64,000 nucleotides of DNA from Mesorhizobium shangrilense (GCF_028826155.1 NZ_JAQGPN010000001.1:1555501-1619500); one strand, 5' to 3'; positions 34,014-43,654 are shown, counted from the stretch's first letter. Notes: generated by a model not told the origin, from the letters alone. Numbers and translations: made by a program.

Positions 34014-34164
34014 TCTCCTCCCTTGAGGGGGAGATGCCCGCGAAGCGGGCAGAGGGGGGCACCTCAGACGCCACCTCCCCCTCGAGGGGGGAGGAAACGC
34101 CCCGCGCTGCCGGACCTACCCCACCCGGCGAGCTTCGCCCGCCGACCTCCCCTCAAGGGGGAGG
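34014..34164. repeat. Cluster of palindromic repeats in the ugpA-ugpE gap
   Basis: Almost the whole gap is made of hairpins: a CTCCTCCC/GGGGGAG-type stem (about 34014-34033), GCCCGC-GAA-GCGGGC (34036-34050), CCTCCCC pairing with GGGGAGG (34074-34094), an imperfect CGGCGAGC-TTC-GCCCGCCG (34126-34144) and CCTCCCC-TCAA-GGGGGAGG (34146-34164). They resemble the elements in the neighbouring gaps. The last arm provides the ugpE ribosome site. Confidence 0.85.
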
Positions 34165-34170
34165 TGAACC

Positions 34171-35019
34171 ATGATCGGCCAGTCCCGCATCCGCGGCGTC
34201 GTCGCCCACATCGTGCTGATCCTGGGCATCCTGATCGTCGCGTTCCCGATCTATTACACCTTCGTCGCCTCGACCCACACGCTGCAGACCATCCTGCGTC
34301 CGCCGCTGCCGCTGGTGCCCGGGCGCGAGTTCTTCGCCAACTACTACGAAGCGCTGTTCGGCGGCGTCGGCCGCATCGGCGGCGTCAACGTCTGGACGCT
34401 GCTGTTCAACACGACCGTGATGGCGTTCGCCATCGCCATCGGCAAGATCGTCATCTCGATCCTGTCCGCCTACGCGATCGTGTTCTTCCGCTTCCCGTTC
34501 CGGATGACCTTTTTCTGGCTGATCTTCATCACGCTGATGCTGCCGGTCGAGGTGCGCATCATGCCGACCTACAAGGTGATGGTCGATCTCGGCCTGATCG
34601 ACACCTATACCGGCCTGACCCTGCCGCTGATGGCCTCGGCCACGGCCACGCTGCTCTTCCGCCAGTTCTTCCTCACCATCCCCGGCGAACTCGTGGAGGC
34701 GGCGCGCATCGACGGCGCCGGCCCGTGGCGCTTCTTCCGGGACATCCTGCTGCCGCTGTCGCGCACCAACATCGCGGCGCTGTTCGTCATCCTCTTCATC
34801 TACGGCTGGACGCAGTATCTCTGGCCGCTGCTGATGACCAACCGCAACGACATGAACACCATCGTCATCGCACTGAAGAAGATGGTGTCCTTCGCCGACG
34901 CGGACACCGAATGGCACCTCGTCATGGTCACCGCCATGCTCGCCATCGTACCGCCCATCGTCGTGGTCGTCCTAATGCAGCGCTGGTTCGTGCGCGGGCT
35001 GATCGAGACGGAGAAGTGA
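34171..35019 (+). CDS. ugpE: Glycerol-3-phosphate ABC transporter permease
   Basis: The 282-residue protein has six transmembrane helices and the EAA loop LVEAARIDGAGPWRFFRDIL (about residues 174-193). The N-terminal region VAFPIYYTFVASTHTLQTIL and the C-terminal MQRWFVRGLIETEK are typical of UgpE. It pairs with UgpA in the inner membrane. The ribosome site GGGGGAGGTGA upstream of the ATG lies in the 3' arm of a palindromic repeat. Confidence 0.93.
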   Translation: MIGQSRIRGVVAHIVLILGILIVAFPIYYTFVASTHTLQTILRPPLPLVPGREFFANYYEALFGGVGRIGGVNVWTLLFNTTVMAFAIAIGKIVISILSAYAIVFFRFPFRMTFFWLIFITLMLPVEVRIMPTYKVMVDLGLIDTYTGLTLPLMASATATLLFRQFFLTIPGELVEAARIDGAGPWRFFRDILLPLSRTNIAALFVILFIYGWTQYLWPLLMTNRNDMNTIVIALKKMVSFADADTEWHLVMVTAMLAIVPPIVVVVLMQRWFVRGLIETEK

Positions 35020-35040
35020 AGGTGCTCACTATTCAGCCAC

Positions 35041-35118
35041 GCCCCCTCCACCGCCTTCGGCGGTTCCCCTCCCCCGTAAACGGGGGAGGGGGACCACGCG
35101 AAGCGTGGTGGAGGGGGC
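35041..35118. repeat. Three-armed palindromic repeat in the ugpE-ugpC gap
   Basis: GCCCCCTCCACC (35041-35052) can pair with GGTGGAGGGGGC (35107-35118) as an outer closing stem. It encloses three hairpins: CCGCC-TTC-GGCGG (35051-35063), CCCCTCCCCCG-TAAA-CGGGGGAGGGG (35066-35091) and ACCACGC-GAA-GCGTGGT (35093-35109). The outer stem shares a few bases with the flanking arms, so the fold is multi-branched, like a cloverleaf. This is the most complete copy in the window. Confidence 0.85.
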
Positions 35119-35159
35119 GTATGGCCCACGCGTCGGTAGAATGTGGTTCGGGTGAATAG

Positions 35160-36185
<1,026 letters not shown>

Positions 36186-36229
36186 ACGTCCAGCTTCCCG
36201 TCCGCGGAAGACATTCCTTCAAAGCGAAA

Positions 36230-36302
36230 GAGCCCCACTCCGTTCACCGGAATGAGGCTCCTCGTCGAAAAGATCTGGACGTCCGCCTGCCGTGGCCGCA
36301 GG
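36230..36302. terminator. Hairpins between convergent ugpC and atpB
   Basis: GAGCC (36230-36234) and GGCTC (36256-36260), with an inner TCCG/CGGA helix closed by TTCAC, form an imperfect 13-base-pair stem. A second stem CCTGC (36286-36290)/GCAGG (36298-36302) follows. Lying between two convergent genes, they probably serve as a bidirectional terminator, though T-tracts are weak. Confidence 0.5.
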
Positions 36303-36322
36303 TGACGGGCGCGAATTGCGTC

Positions 36323-37072
36323 TCAGTGGCCGGGGTGCAGCGCGTCGTTCAGGTACATGCAGGTGAGCATGGTGAAGATGTAGGCCTGGATCACCGCCAT
36401 CAGCAGCTCCAGCGCCGTCAGCGCGATGGTCATCAGGAGCGGCGCGATGGCGCCGACGACCCCGAGCGCGCCGAGGCTGCTCAGGTCCACGATGAAGCCG
36501 GCGAAGACTTTCAACGTGATGTGGCCGGCTAGCATGACCGCGAACAGACGCACGGAATGACTGATCGGGCGCGACAGGTAGGAGACGACCTCGATCGGGA
36601 TGATGATGGGCGCTAGCACCAGGGGAATGCCCGAAGGCAGGAACAGCCGGAAGAAGCCCAGCCCATGCTTGTACAGGCCGTAGAGCGTCACCGTCAGGAA
36701 CACCAGCATCGCCAGAGAGAAGGTGACGAGGATGTGGCTGGTCACCGTGAAGGCGTAGGGGAACATCCCGATCACGTTGGCGAACAGGATGAACATGAAC
36801 AGCGAGAAGACCAGCGGGAAGAAGCGCATTCCTTGCTCGCCGGCATTGTCACTCAATGTCTTGGCGACGAATTCGTAGAGGAGTTCGGCGCTCGACTGCC
36901 AGCGGCCGGGAACCAGCGCGCGGCCCGAGGTCGAGAACAGGAGGAACATGCCCGCGGACACCACGGTCAGCACCATATAGGCGGACGAGTTGGTGAAGCT
37001 CAGCTCAACGCCGCCGATCTCGGCAAGCGCCAAGAGCGGCTTGATTTCGAATTGTTCGATAGGTCCGGCCAC
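36323..37072 (-). CDS. atpB: F0F1 ATP synthase subunit a, apparently not in an F0 operon
   Basis: The 249-residue protein has the five- to six-helix topology of ATP synthase subunit a. The essential arginine is present in [20 protein letters not shown], and the C-terminus [20 protein letters not shown] is conserved. The Asn that normally follows (RLFANMLAG in relatives) is Val here. It starts at a GTG (37070-37072) with AGGGG upstream. Unlike usual rhizobial atpIBEFF operons, no atpI lies upstream and no atpE downstream: ugpC converges from the other side. It may be an extra copy or the result of a rearrangement. Confidence 0.88.
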   Translation of the reverse strand: MAGPIEQFEIKPLLALAEIGGVELSFTNSSAYMVLTVVSAGMFLLFSTSGRALVPGRWQSSAELLYEFVAKTLSDNAGEQGMRFFPLVFSLFMFILFANVIGMFPYAFTVTSHILVTFSLAMLVFLTVTLYGLYKHGLGFFRLFLPSGIPLVLAPIIIPIEVVSYLSRPISHSVRLFAVMLAGHITLKVFAGFIVDLSSLGALGVVGAIAPLLMTIALTALELLMAVIQAYIFTMLTCMYLNDALHPGH

Positions 37073-37535
37073 GGCGATCCCCTAGGTTGGTTGGGGTCGT
37101 CCCCGGCATAGGCAATGGCACGGGTCGTCCCGTGCTTGGGTTGCGGTTACCGGAGACGCCGCCACTTTTCAAGCCCGGAAGCGGCCTCCGTCCGAGGAAG
37201 ACTTCGGCCAACTCGCATACCAAGAGCGCCGACTTGCCGAAGCGCACCCAAAGGGCTGCCGGAAGCCACGAACAGCGGTCGTCGGCAGAAGGGGGAGGCA
37301 GGCCCGCAGTGCGGTTTTCGAAGCCCTCCCGTGTGCGGCAACGGGCGCTTTGGGGGCGTTGACGGCTGTCCAGGCTTGTCGTTTCTGCGAAGATCGGACG
37401 CGCTCAATGCCTGCCGATGGGCTATGCGCTTCCGGACAGGTCGCGTGTCCTGCGCGGAACGCTGGCGCTCTCCGCCAGGGTCCTGCGAATGGTGCAGAGG
37501 CTACAGGCGACGCCAGTGGTGGTGGCGGCCAAAGC
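37073..37535. other. Gene-free stretch between hbd and atpB
   Basis: About 460 bases hold no convincing gene. Open frames on both strands lack ribosome sites and have biased, Arg/Ser-rich translations. I saw no tRNA, known riboswitch or clear terminator. The segment 37160-37350 is unusually structured in composition and could be a dispersed repeat or non-coding RNA, but I cannot show this. The atpB promoter presumably lies at its left end. Confidence 0.5.
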
Positions 37536-38411
37536 TTAGCGGGTCGGGACCGGATGCTCTCCGCGATAGTCGTAGAAACCGCGGCCGGCCTTGCGGCCCA
37601 GCCAGCCGGCCTCGACATATTTGACCAGGAGCGGGCAGGGTCGGTACTTGGAATCCGACAGGCCGTCATGCAGCACCTGCATGATCGACAGGCAGGTATC
37701 CAGGCCGATGAAGTCGGCGAGCTGCAGCGGCCCCATCGGATGGTTGGCGCCGAGCCGCATCGCGGTGTCGATAGCCTCGACCGTGCCGACGCCCTCGTAG
37801 AGCGTGTAGATCGCCTCGTTGATCATCGGCAGCAGGATGCGGTTGACGATGAAGGCCGGAAAATCCTCGGCCACGGTGACGGTCTTGTCGAGGCTGGTAA
37901 CGAATGCCTTGGCGGCCTCGAACGTCGTATCCTCGGTGGCGATGCCGCGCACCAGCTCGACCAGTTTCATTACCGGCACGGGGTTCATGAAGTGGATGCC
38001 GATGAACCGCTCCGGCCGATCGGTCTGCGCGGCAAGACGGGTGATGGAGATCGACGAGGTGTTGGTGGCGAGCAGCGCCGTCGGGTTCAGCTTGGGGCAA
38101 AGCTGGCCGTAGATCTTGCGCTTGATCGTCTCGTCCTCGGTCGCCGCCTCGATGACGAGGTCCGCGCCGGCGAGCCCTTCCATGTCGGCGACGCCGCTGA
38201 TGCGCGCGAGAGCCTGCTGGCGCACTGCGTCCTCAAGCTTGCCCGAGGAGACCTGGCGGGCCATGTTGCCGCTGATGGTCGCGATGCCGTTTTCGATGCG
38301 GTCCGAAGAGATGTCGAAGAGCAGGACCTTGTAACCCGCCATCGCCGCCACATGCGCGATGCCGCCGCCCATCTGGCCGGCCCCGACAATGCCCACCGTC
38401 TCGATCTTCAT
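37536..38411 (-). CDS. 3-hydroxybutyryl-CoA dehydrogenase
   Basis: The protein of about 291 residues has the NAD-binding VGIVGAGQMGGGIAHVAAMAGY motif, ETIKRKIYGQL, the catalytic-region NTSSISITRLA and HFMNPVPVMKLVELVRG with the catalytic His. The C-terminal domain includes FIVNRILLPMINEA and GRKAGRGFYDY. It oxidises 3-hydroxyacyl-CoA in short-chain fatty acid or polyhydroxybutyrate metabolism. In relatives it directly follows etfBA; here about 4 kb of accessory genes intervene. The start at 38411 (MKIETVGIVG) fits the fold best; 38423 is possible. Confidence 0.92.
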   Translation of the reverse strand: MKIETVGIVGAGQMGGGIAHVAAMAGYKVLLFDISSDRIENGIATISGNMARQVSSGKLEDAVRQQALARISGVADMEGLAGADLVIEAATEDETIKRKIYGQLCPKLNPTALLATNTSSISITRLAAQTDRPERFIGIHFMNPVPVMKLVELVRGIATEDTTFEAAKAFVTSLDKTVTVAEDFPAFIVNRILLPMINEAIYTLYEGVGTVEAIDTAMRLGANHPMGPLQLADFIGLDTCLSIMQVLHDGLSDSKYRPCPLLVKYVEAGWLGRKAGRGFYDYRGEHPVPTR

Positions 38412-38691
38412 CTGCTCACACATCCCGTCAGGGCGCTTCCGCCCAGGTATTGTGCGGCGCACACTAGGAGAGCCGTGACACTTCGTCTACCCCGGCGCGG
38501 GCAATTTTGCGCGCCGCTTGCGCCAATGTCAAAGCGAGTGTTGCGCCTAGCCGCCTCGTCGCGCACGAAGATACTCGGATGCGGCCGATATCCGCATTGA
38601 TAGTAGGCAGCGCCGCTCCGAAGGGGTATGCCGGATCAGGTCGCGCCACGCACGCTACGCTGGGCGCCCGGCCTCGCAGGGAAGACGAGAA

Positions 38692-40320
38692 TTGCTCCAA
38701 AGAAGCCCCACGCTCGCTCCGTTCCAGCATCAGAACTTCCGCACCTTGTGGAGCGCCACGCTCATTTCGAACCTGGGCGGTCTCGTGCAGGCGGTGGGAG
38801 CCGGCTGGCTGATGACCACCATCACGGACTCCAAGAGCATGGTGGCGCTGGTGCAGGGCGCGACGACGCTGCCGATCATGCTGTTCTCGCTGGCGAGCGG
38901 GGCCCTGGCCGACAATTTCGACCGCCGCCGCATCATGCTGACGGCACAGGTCATCATGATGCTCGCGTCCGTGGTCCTGGCGGTCGTTGCCGTGCAGGGG
39001 CTGCTGACGCCCTGGCTGATGCTGGGCATCACCTTCGTCATCGGCTGCGGCACCGCGCTGCATAATCCGTCCTGGCAGGCCTCCATGGGGGACATGGTGC
39101 CGCGCGAAGACCTGGCAGCGGCCGTCACGCTCAACGCCATGGGCTTCAATCTGATGCGCAGCGTCGGCCCGGCGATCGGCGGCATCATCGTGGCGACCGC
39201 GGGAGCGGCGGCTGCCTTCATCCTGAACGCCGTAAGCTATGTCGCGCTGATCGTGGCGCTGTTGCGCTGGAAGCCCGCCTACGCCGTGAGCAAGCTGCCG
39301 CGCGAAAGCTTCGGGAGGGCCGTCGCCGCGGGTCTGCGCTACATCGCCATGTCGCCCAACCTGCTGACGGTGATGCTGCGCAGCTTCCTGTTCGGCCTTG
39401 CTGCGGTGGCGATCCTCGCCTTGCTGCCGCTCGTGGCGAGCGAACTCCTTGTCGGCGGCGCGTTGACCTACGGCAGTCTGCTCGGCAGCTTCGGCATAGG
39501 CGCGATCGGTGGCGGGCTGCTCAACTCCAGCTTGCGCGAGCGGCTGAGCAACGAAACCATCGTGCGGCTGGCGAGCCTCGGCTTTGCGGCGAGCTGCGTG
39601 CTGCTGGCGTTCAGCAGAGAGGTATGGCTCAGCCACCTCCTGCTCCTGCCGGTCGGCGCGTGCTGGGTGCTGGCGCTGTCGCTGTTCAACGTCACCGTGC
39701 AGCTGTCGACGCCGCGCTGGGTGGTCGGGCGGGCGCTGTCGCTCTACCAGACCGCGACCTTCGGCGGCATGGCGGCCGGCAGCTGGCTATGGGGCGCGGT
39801 CGCCGACGTCCACGGCGCGAGCCTGGCCCTGGTCGGCTCTGGCGTCGTACTGGTTCTGGCTGCGGTCGTGGGCCTATGGTTCCGGCTGCCCGAGTTTAGT
39901 TCCCTCAACCTCAATCCGCTCGATCAGTTCAGGGAGCCCGAACTCAGGCTCGACCTCAAGGCGCGCAGCGGACCGATCATGATCATGGTCGACTTCAGGA
40001 TCGCGCAGGAGGATGTGCCTGCATTCCTCACCGCGATGGCGGACCGCCGGCGCATTCGCATCCGCGACGGCGCGAGGCAATGGGTACTGCTGCGCGATCT
40101 CGAGAATCCGGAGATCTGGACGGAGAGCTACCATGTGCCGACCTGGGTCGAATATGTGCGCCATAACCAGCGCCGCACCCATGCGGACGCCGAGGTTACC
40201 CAGCGCCTGCTCAAGCTCCACCGCGGTCCCGAAAGTCCGCGCGTCCACCGCATGATCGAGCGGCAGACGGTGCCGCTCCAGGACGACATGCCGCTCAAGG
40301 AGACGCCTGAGATTCATTAG
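38692..40320 (+). CDS. MFS exporter (MFS_3/EntS-like) with C-terminal monooxygenase-like domain
   Basis: The 542-residue protein has about twelve transmembrane helices (residues 15-400) of the MFS_3 'transmembrane secretion effector' type: FRTLWSATLISNLGGLVQ, SGALADNFDRRRIMLTAQ (motif A) and NPSWQASMGDMVPREDLAAA. It continues into a soluble C-terminal segment (about 415-520; IMIMVDFRIAQEDVPAFLTA ... WVEYVRHNQRRT) resembling an antibiotic-biosynthesis-monooxygenase ferredoxin-like fold. It is probably an exporter; substrate unknown. The start is TTG with GGGAAGA upstream. Confidence 0.82.
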   Translation: MLQRSPTLAPFQHQNFRTLWSATLISNLGGLVQAVGAGWLMTTITDSKSMVALVQGATTLPIMLFSLASGALADNFDRRRIMLTAQVIMMLASVVLAVVAVQGLLTPWLMLGITFVIGCGTALHNPSWQASMGDMVPREDLAAAVTLNAMGFNLMRSVGPAIGGIIVATAGAAAAFILNAVSYVALIVALLRWKPAYAVSKLPRESFGRAVAAGLRYIAMSPNLLTVMLRSFLFGLAAVAILALLPLVASELLVGGALTYGSLLGSFGIGAIGGGLLNSSLRERLSNETIVRLASLGFAASCVLLAFSREVWLSHLLLLPVGACWVLALSLFNVTVQLSTPRWVVGRALSLYQTATFGGMAAGSWLWGAVADVHGASLALVGSGVVLVLAAVVGLWFRLPEFSSLNLNPLDQFREPELRLDLKARSGPIMIMVDFRIAQEDVPAFLTAMADRRRIRIRDGARQWVLLRDLENPEIWTESYHVPTWVEYVRHNQRRTHADAEVTQRLLKLHRGPESPRVHRMIERQTVPLQDDMPLKETPEIH

Positions 40321-40414
40321 GCATCTTGCTGCTGACGGAATCGCCTGGCGTCGCACACATGCGGCTAAGAACCGATCGAGCAGCGAACTTGCTCTCGTCA
40401 GAATGGCCTACGCT

Positions 40415-40966
40415 CTAGGCGGCCTCCGCGGCCGGGGCGTAGTGCAGGATGACGACACCCGACTTGAGGGTCCTGGTCTGCAGATGCTTCAGGGGTATCC
40501 GGTTCGGGCTACCCTTGAAGAGCGGCGTGCCTCTCCCGAGGATGACGGGATTGATCCCGAGGCGATACTCGTCGATCAGGCCATGCTCCATCAGGGTCGC
40601 CGTGAAATCGGCGCTGCCGAACACGAAGATGTCTCCGCCGTCGCTGGCCTTCAACTTGGGGACTTCTTCCGCGACATTGCGGTTGAAGAGCTTGGTGTTA
40701 TTCCAGTGGGGGCTCTTCTGCGTCCGCGAGAAGACCACCTTCTCGATGCCGTTCATGAAGTCCGCGATCCAGCCTTGCGCGGACGGCCAATAGGCGGCCA
40801 TCATCTCGTAGGTCGCGCGGCCGAAGATCAGGGTGTCGGCCTGTTGCTGGGTCTCACGAATATAGTTCTCGAGTTCTTCCTCGAAGGCAAACCAGCTGAT
40901 GTCCCTGTCGGGACCTTCAAAGAAGCCGTCGACGGTCACCATGTCCCATATGATCAGCTTTCTCAT
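40415..40966 (-). CDS. Dihydrofolate reductase family protein (RibD C-terminal-like)
   Basis: The 183-residue protein has the RibD_C/DHFR-like fold signature: KLIIWDMVTVDGFFEGPDRD, TLIFGRATYEMMAAYWPS and IFVFGSADFTATLMEHGLIDEYRLGINPVILG. Such stand-alone proteins are NADPH-binding reductases of unknown substrate and should not be equated with FolA. A strong GAGGAGGAG ribosome site precedes the ATG. It follows the SRPBCC gene by 184 bases on the same strand. Confidence 0.85.
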   Translation of the reverse strand: MRKLIIWDMVTVDGFFEGPDRDISWFAFEEELENYIRETQQQADTLIFGRATYEMMAAYWPSAQGWIADFMNGIEKVVFSRTQKSPHWNNTKLFNRNVAEEVPKLKASDGGDIFVFGSADFTATLMEHGLIDEYRLGINPVILGRGTPLFKGSPNRIPLKHLQTRTLKSGVVILHYAPAAEAA

Positions 40967-41149
40967 GAAACACTCCTCCTCGTGTATCTCTTCGTGAATT
41001 CTCGGCCCTATGCCGCGAAGCGCATGCTCGCGCTTTGTCCCCGCATTCCCGGTGACAAGCGGTCGCCGCCGTCGATGAGGACGGACGCGACATGGATGAA
41101 GGACCTCGTCCGCAAGCCCGCTTCGAACCCGAAGCGGAAACCGCAGCGT

Positions 41150-42076
41150 TCAGCGGGATGTGACGAAGCGCTCCAGCTTGCCCAGGGTTTGCAGTCCCAG
41201 CTCCACCGCGCCGAAGCCTTTCGCGTCCTGGAATTCCGCAGCCGTGCTGAACACCATGCCCAGCGTCACCTTCGTCGCGCCGTCCTGATCCTCGAACGAG
41301 GCCCAGGCGTCGGCATGCTTCGGCCCGTTCTCGCCCCAGAGCAGCGCATAGCCGATCCTCTCCTCGGGCCGGACCTCGCCATAGAGATGGTGGTTCGGGA
41401 AGACCGTGCCGTCGGGTGCGATCATGTCGAATACCCATTGGCCGCCGCTTCGCAGGTCGATCTTTTGCGTGCGACAGGAGAAACCATCAGGCCCCCACCA
41501 TTGCGGCAGCGTCTCGGGGTTCATCCACGCAGCCCACACGACGGATCGCGGCGCCCGGATCACCCGCTGCAGCACCATGGTGCGCTCGGCCGCGCTCGCG
41601 AGGTTGTCCATGCCGGCACCGAAGCCTGCCCGGTAGCCGGCCTCCATATCCTCTGCCAGCGAGGAAAGCTGCACGGTCAAGACAAGCCGGCTGCGCTCGC
41701 CAGTGCCTGAGATATCCGCCGTCACCAGCGCTGCCGATTGCGTCACGCCCTCGCACGAGACCACCTCGTAGTTCACGCTGCGCACCTCCGGCTGCAGCTC
41801 CAGCCAGCCGCTTTCGCAGCGGATGTCCGGCTGCCCCTTGACCTTGCAGAGCGAGACCTCGCGTCCGCCGATCCGGGTGTCGGCCTCGAGGAACTCCACG
41901 GTGACCGAGGGAGTGGGCGCGGCCCAGACTGCCCGCGCGGCCGGAGCCGTCCAGGCCTGCCACAGCACCGACGCCGGCGCGACCACGTCCCGCGCGAAGG
42001 TCAGCGTCGCAAAACGGTTCCTGTTGTCATCGAGGCCCATGGGGGTCGTGCTGCCTGCATCCGTGTTCAGTGTCAT
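41150..42076 (-). CDS. Tandem SRPBCC (AHSA1-type) domain protein
   Basis: The protein of 308 residues contains two successive START/Bet v1-like AHSA1 domains: the first begins FARDVVAPASVLWQAWTAP and the second LQRVIRAPRSVVWAAWMNPE with the typical WWGPDGF. Such domains bind hydrophobic ligands; double-domain forms are usually encoded with an ArsR regulator. ATG at 42076 overlaps the arsR-like stop by ATGA, indicating translational coupling. Ligand and role are unknown. Confidence 0.85.
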   Translation of the reverse strand: MTLNTDAGSTTPMGLDDNRNRFATLTFARDVVAPASVLWQAWTAPAARAVWAAPTPSVTVEFLEADTRIGGREVSLCKVKGQPDIRCESGWLELQPEVRSVNYEVVSCEGVTQSAALVTADISGTGERSRLVLTVQLSSLAEDMEAGYRAGFGAGMDNLASAAERTMVLQRVIRAPRSVVWAAWMNPETLPQWWGPDGFSCRTQKIDLRSGGQWVFDMIAPDGTVFPNHHLYGEVRPEERIGYALLWGENGPKHADAWASFEDQDGATKVTLGMVFSTAAEFQDAKGFGAVELGLQTLGKLERFVTSR

Positions 42077-42414
42077 TCTGCGCATCCCTTCATCACGTTC
42101 ATCACAAATTCGTCCAACCGGTCGAGGCGAGCTTCCCAGATGGCCCGCTGGTCATCGAGCCATGTGCGCGCCGGATCCAGGGCCTCGGGCACAATGGCGC
42201 AGGTGCGTATCCGTCCGTCCTTGGACGTGGCGATCAACCCTGCCTCCTCCAGCACTGAAAGGTGCCGCATCACCGTGGGCAGGCGCAGCCCCGTGGGGCC
42301 AGCCAGATCCGTCACCCGCGCAGGCCCTTCAGCTAGCCGGGTCAGCATCGATCGGCGTGTCGGGTCGGCGAGCGCGTGGAAGAGCAGGGAGAGATCGGGA
42401 TCATGCTTAGCCAT
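42073..42414 (-). CDS. ArsR/SmtB family winged-helix regulator
   Basis: The 113-residue protein has an ArsR-type winged helix: LLFHALADPTRRSMLTRLAEG and LPTVMRHLSVLEEAGLIATSKDGRIRTCAI. No obvious metal-binding cysteine motif (CVC) is present, so this is the non-metal branch that pairs with SRPBCC genes. It heads the arsR-SRPBCC-RibD-like cassette and probably autoregulates it. The start at 42414 gives the usual family length; longer in-frame starts are rejected. Confidence 0.88.
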   Translation of the reverse strand: MAKHDPDLSLLFHALADPTRRSMLTRLAEGPARVTDLAGPTGLRLPTVMRHLSVLEEAGLIATSKDGRIRTCAIVPEALDPARTWLDDQRAIWEARLDRLDEFVMNVMKGCAE

Positions 42415-42628
42415 AATGCTAAGTATGGCGCAATCTATCGGGGACGCAAGAGAAAACTTCGCCAAGTTGCTAAGTGTTTTCAGCCCGAGTACGCCGAGCC
42501 CTTGGAGCAGGTGGCTTCCGTTACCCGGCGCGACGCCGACAATGGAGAGGGTCAAAGCACCAAGGCGCGGTCCGTTAACCACCGATCTGCGGCGTTCGAC
42601 GCGAGGCCGCCAGGCTTCTGCCGCCCAA

Positions 42629-42662
42629 CAAAAAAGGCCCGCCGGTTGCGCGGCGGGCCTTT
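42629..42662 (-). terminator. Rho-independent terminator of the etfBA operon
   Basis: On the minus strand, AAAGGCCCGCCG and CGGCGGGCCTTT (42662-42651 with 42644-42633) form a perfect twelve-base stem around a six-base loop and are followed by a T-run. It lies 40 bases beyond the etfA stop. This is the clearest intrinsic terminator in the window. Confidence 0.9.
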
Positions 42663-42701
42663 CGGATTTCTGTTGACTGCTGCAGGGTCGCGGGAGCGCC
42701 C

Positions 42702-43631
42702 TTAGAGCGCCTTCTCGAGTTCCGGCAGGATGGTGAACAGGTCGCCGACGAGGCCGTAGTCGGCGACCTGGAAGATCGGCGCTTCCTCGTCCTTGTTGAT
42801 GGCGACGATGACCTTGGAGTCCTTCATGCCGGCGAGATGCTGGATCGCGCCGGAGATGCCGACCGCGATGTAGAGCTGCGGCGCGACCACCTTGCCGGTC
42901 TGGCCGACCTGCCAGTCGTTCGGCGCGTAGCCGGCGTCGACCGCGGCGCGGCTGGCGCCGACGGCGGCGCCCAGCTTGTCGGCGACCGGCAGGATGACCT
43001 CCTGGAATTTTTCCGAGGAGCCCAGCGCGCGGCCGCCCGAGATGATGATCTTGGCCGAGGTCAGTTCCGGGCGGTCGCTCTCCGACAGCCTGTTCTCGAC
43101 GAAGGAAGAGAGGCCGGGATCGGCCGCCGCAGCGACCGTCTCGACTTGCGCCGCGCCGCCGTCGCCGGCGGCCTGGAAGGAGGCGGTGCGCACGGTGACG
43201 ACCTTCTTGGCGTCGGTCGACTGCACCGTCTGGATGGCGTTGCCGGCATAGATCGGACGCTTGAAGGTGTCGGCCGAGACCACCTCGGTGATCTCGGAGA
43301 CCTGCATCACGTCGAGCAGGGCGGCGATGCGCGGCGCGACGTTCTTGCCCGACGTCGTGGCCGGCGCCACGATGGTGTCGTAGTTGCCGGCGAGCGCCAC
43401 CACCGTGGCGGCCAGCGGCTCGGCCAGGCGCTCGGCGAGCGCGTCGGCCTCGGCCAGCAGAACCTTGCGCACGCCCTTCAGCTTCGATGCGGCGTCGGCC
43501 GCCGCCTTGGCGTTCTTGCCGGCGACCAGCACGTCGACGTCCGATCCGATCTGCAGCGCCGCCGACAGCGCCTTGGCGGTCTGGTCCGACAGCGAAGAAT
43601 TGTCGTGTTCGGCGATGAGGAGAATTGCCAT
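42702..43631 (-). CDS. etfA: Electron transfer flavoprotein subunit alpha
   Basis: The 309-residue protein has the alpha-subunit N-terminal domain ([16 protein letters not shown]) and the C-terminal FAD-binding domain with [39 protein letters not shown] and [24 protein letters not shown]. With EtfB it carries electrons from acyl-CoA and other flavin dehydrogenases to the quinone pool. It is 23 bases downstream of etfB and followed by a strong terminator. Confidence 0.96.
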   Translation of the reverse strand: MAILLIAEHDNSSLSDQTAKALSAALQIGSDVDVLVAGKNAKAAADAASKLKGVRKVLLAEADALAERLAEPLAATVVALAGNYDTIVAPATTSGKNVAPRIAALLDVMQVSEITEVVSADTFKRPIYAGNAIQTVQSTDAKKVVTVRTASFQAAGDGGAAQVETVAAAADPGLSSFVENRLSESDRPELTSAKIIISGGRALGSSEKFQEVILPVADKLGAAVGASRAAVDAGYAPNDWQVGQTGKVVAPQLYIAVGISGAIQHLAGMKDSKVIVAINKDEEAPIFQVADYGLVGDLFTILPELEKAL

Positions 43632-43654
43632 GTTCGTGTTCCTTTCCCGATCGC

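Noticed and set aside
37115..37624. 169-codon plus-strand frame in the hbd-atpB gap
   Set aside because: Arg/Ser/Pro/Gly-rich translation, no ribosome site, and it overlaps the end of hbd; judged non-coding.
38464..39636. 390-codon minus-strand frame opposite the MFS_3 gene
   Set aside because: Charged, His/Gln/Arg-rich translation typical of antisense to a membrane protein gene.
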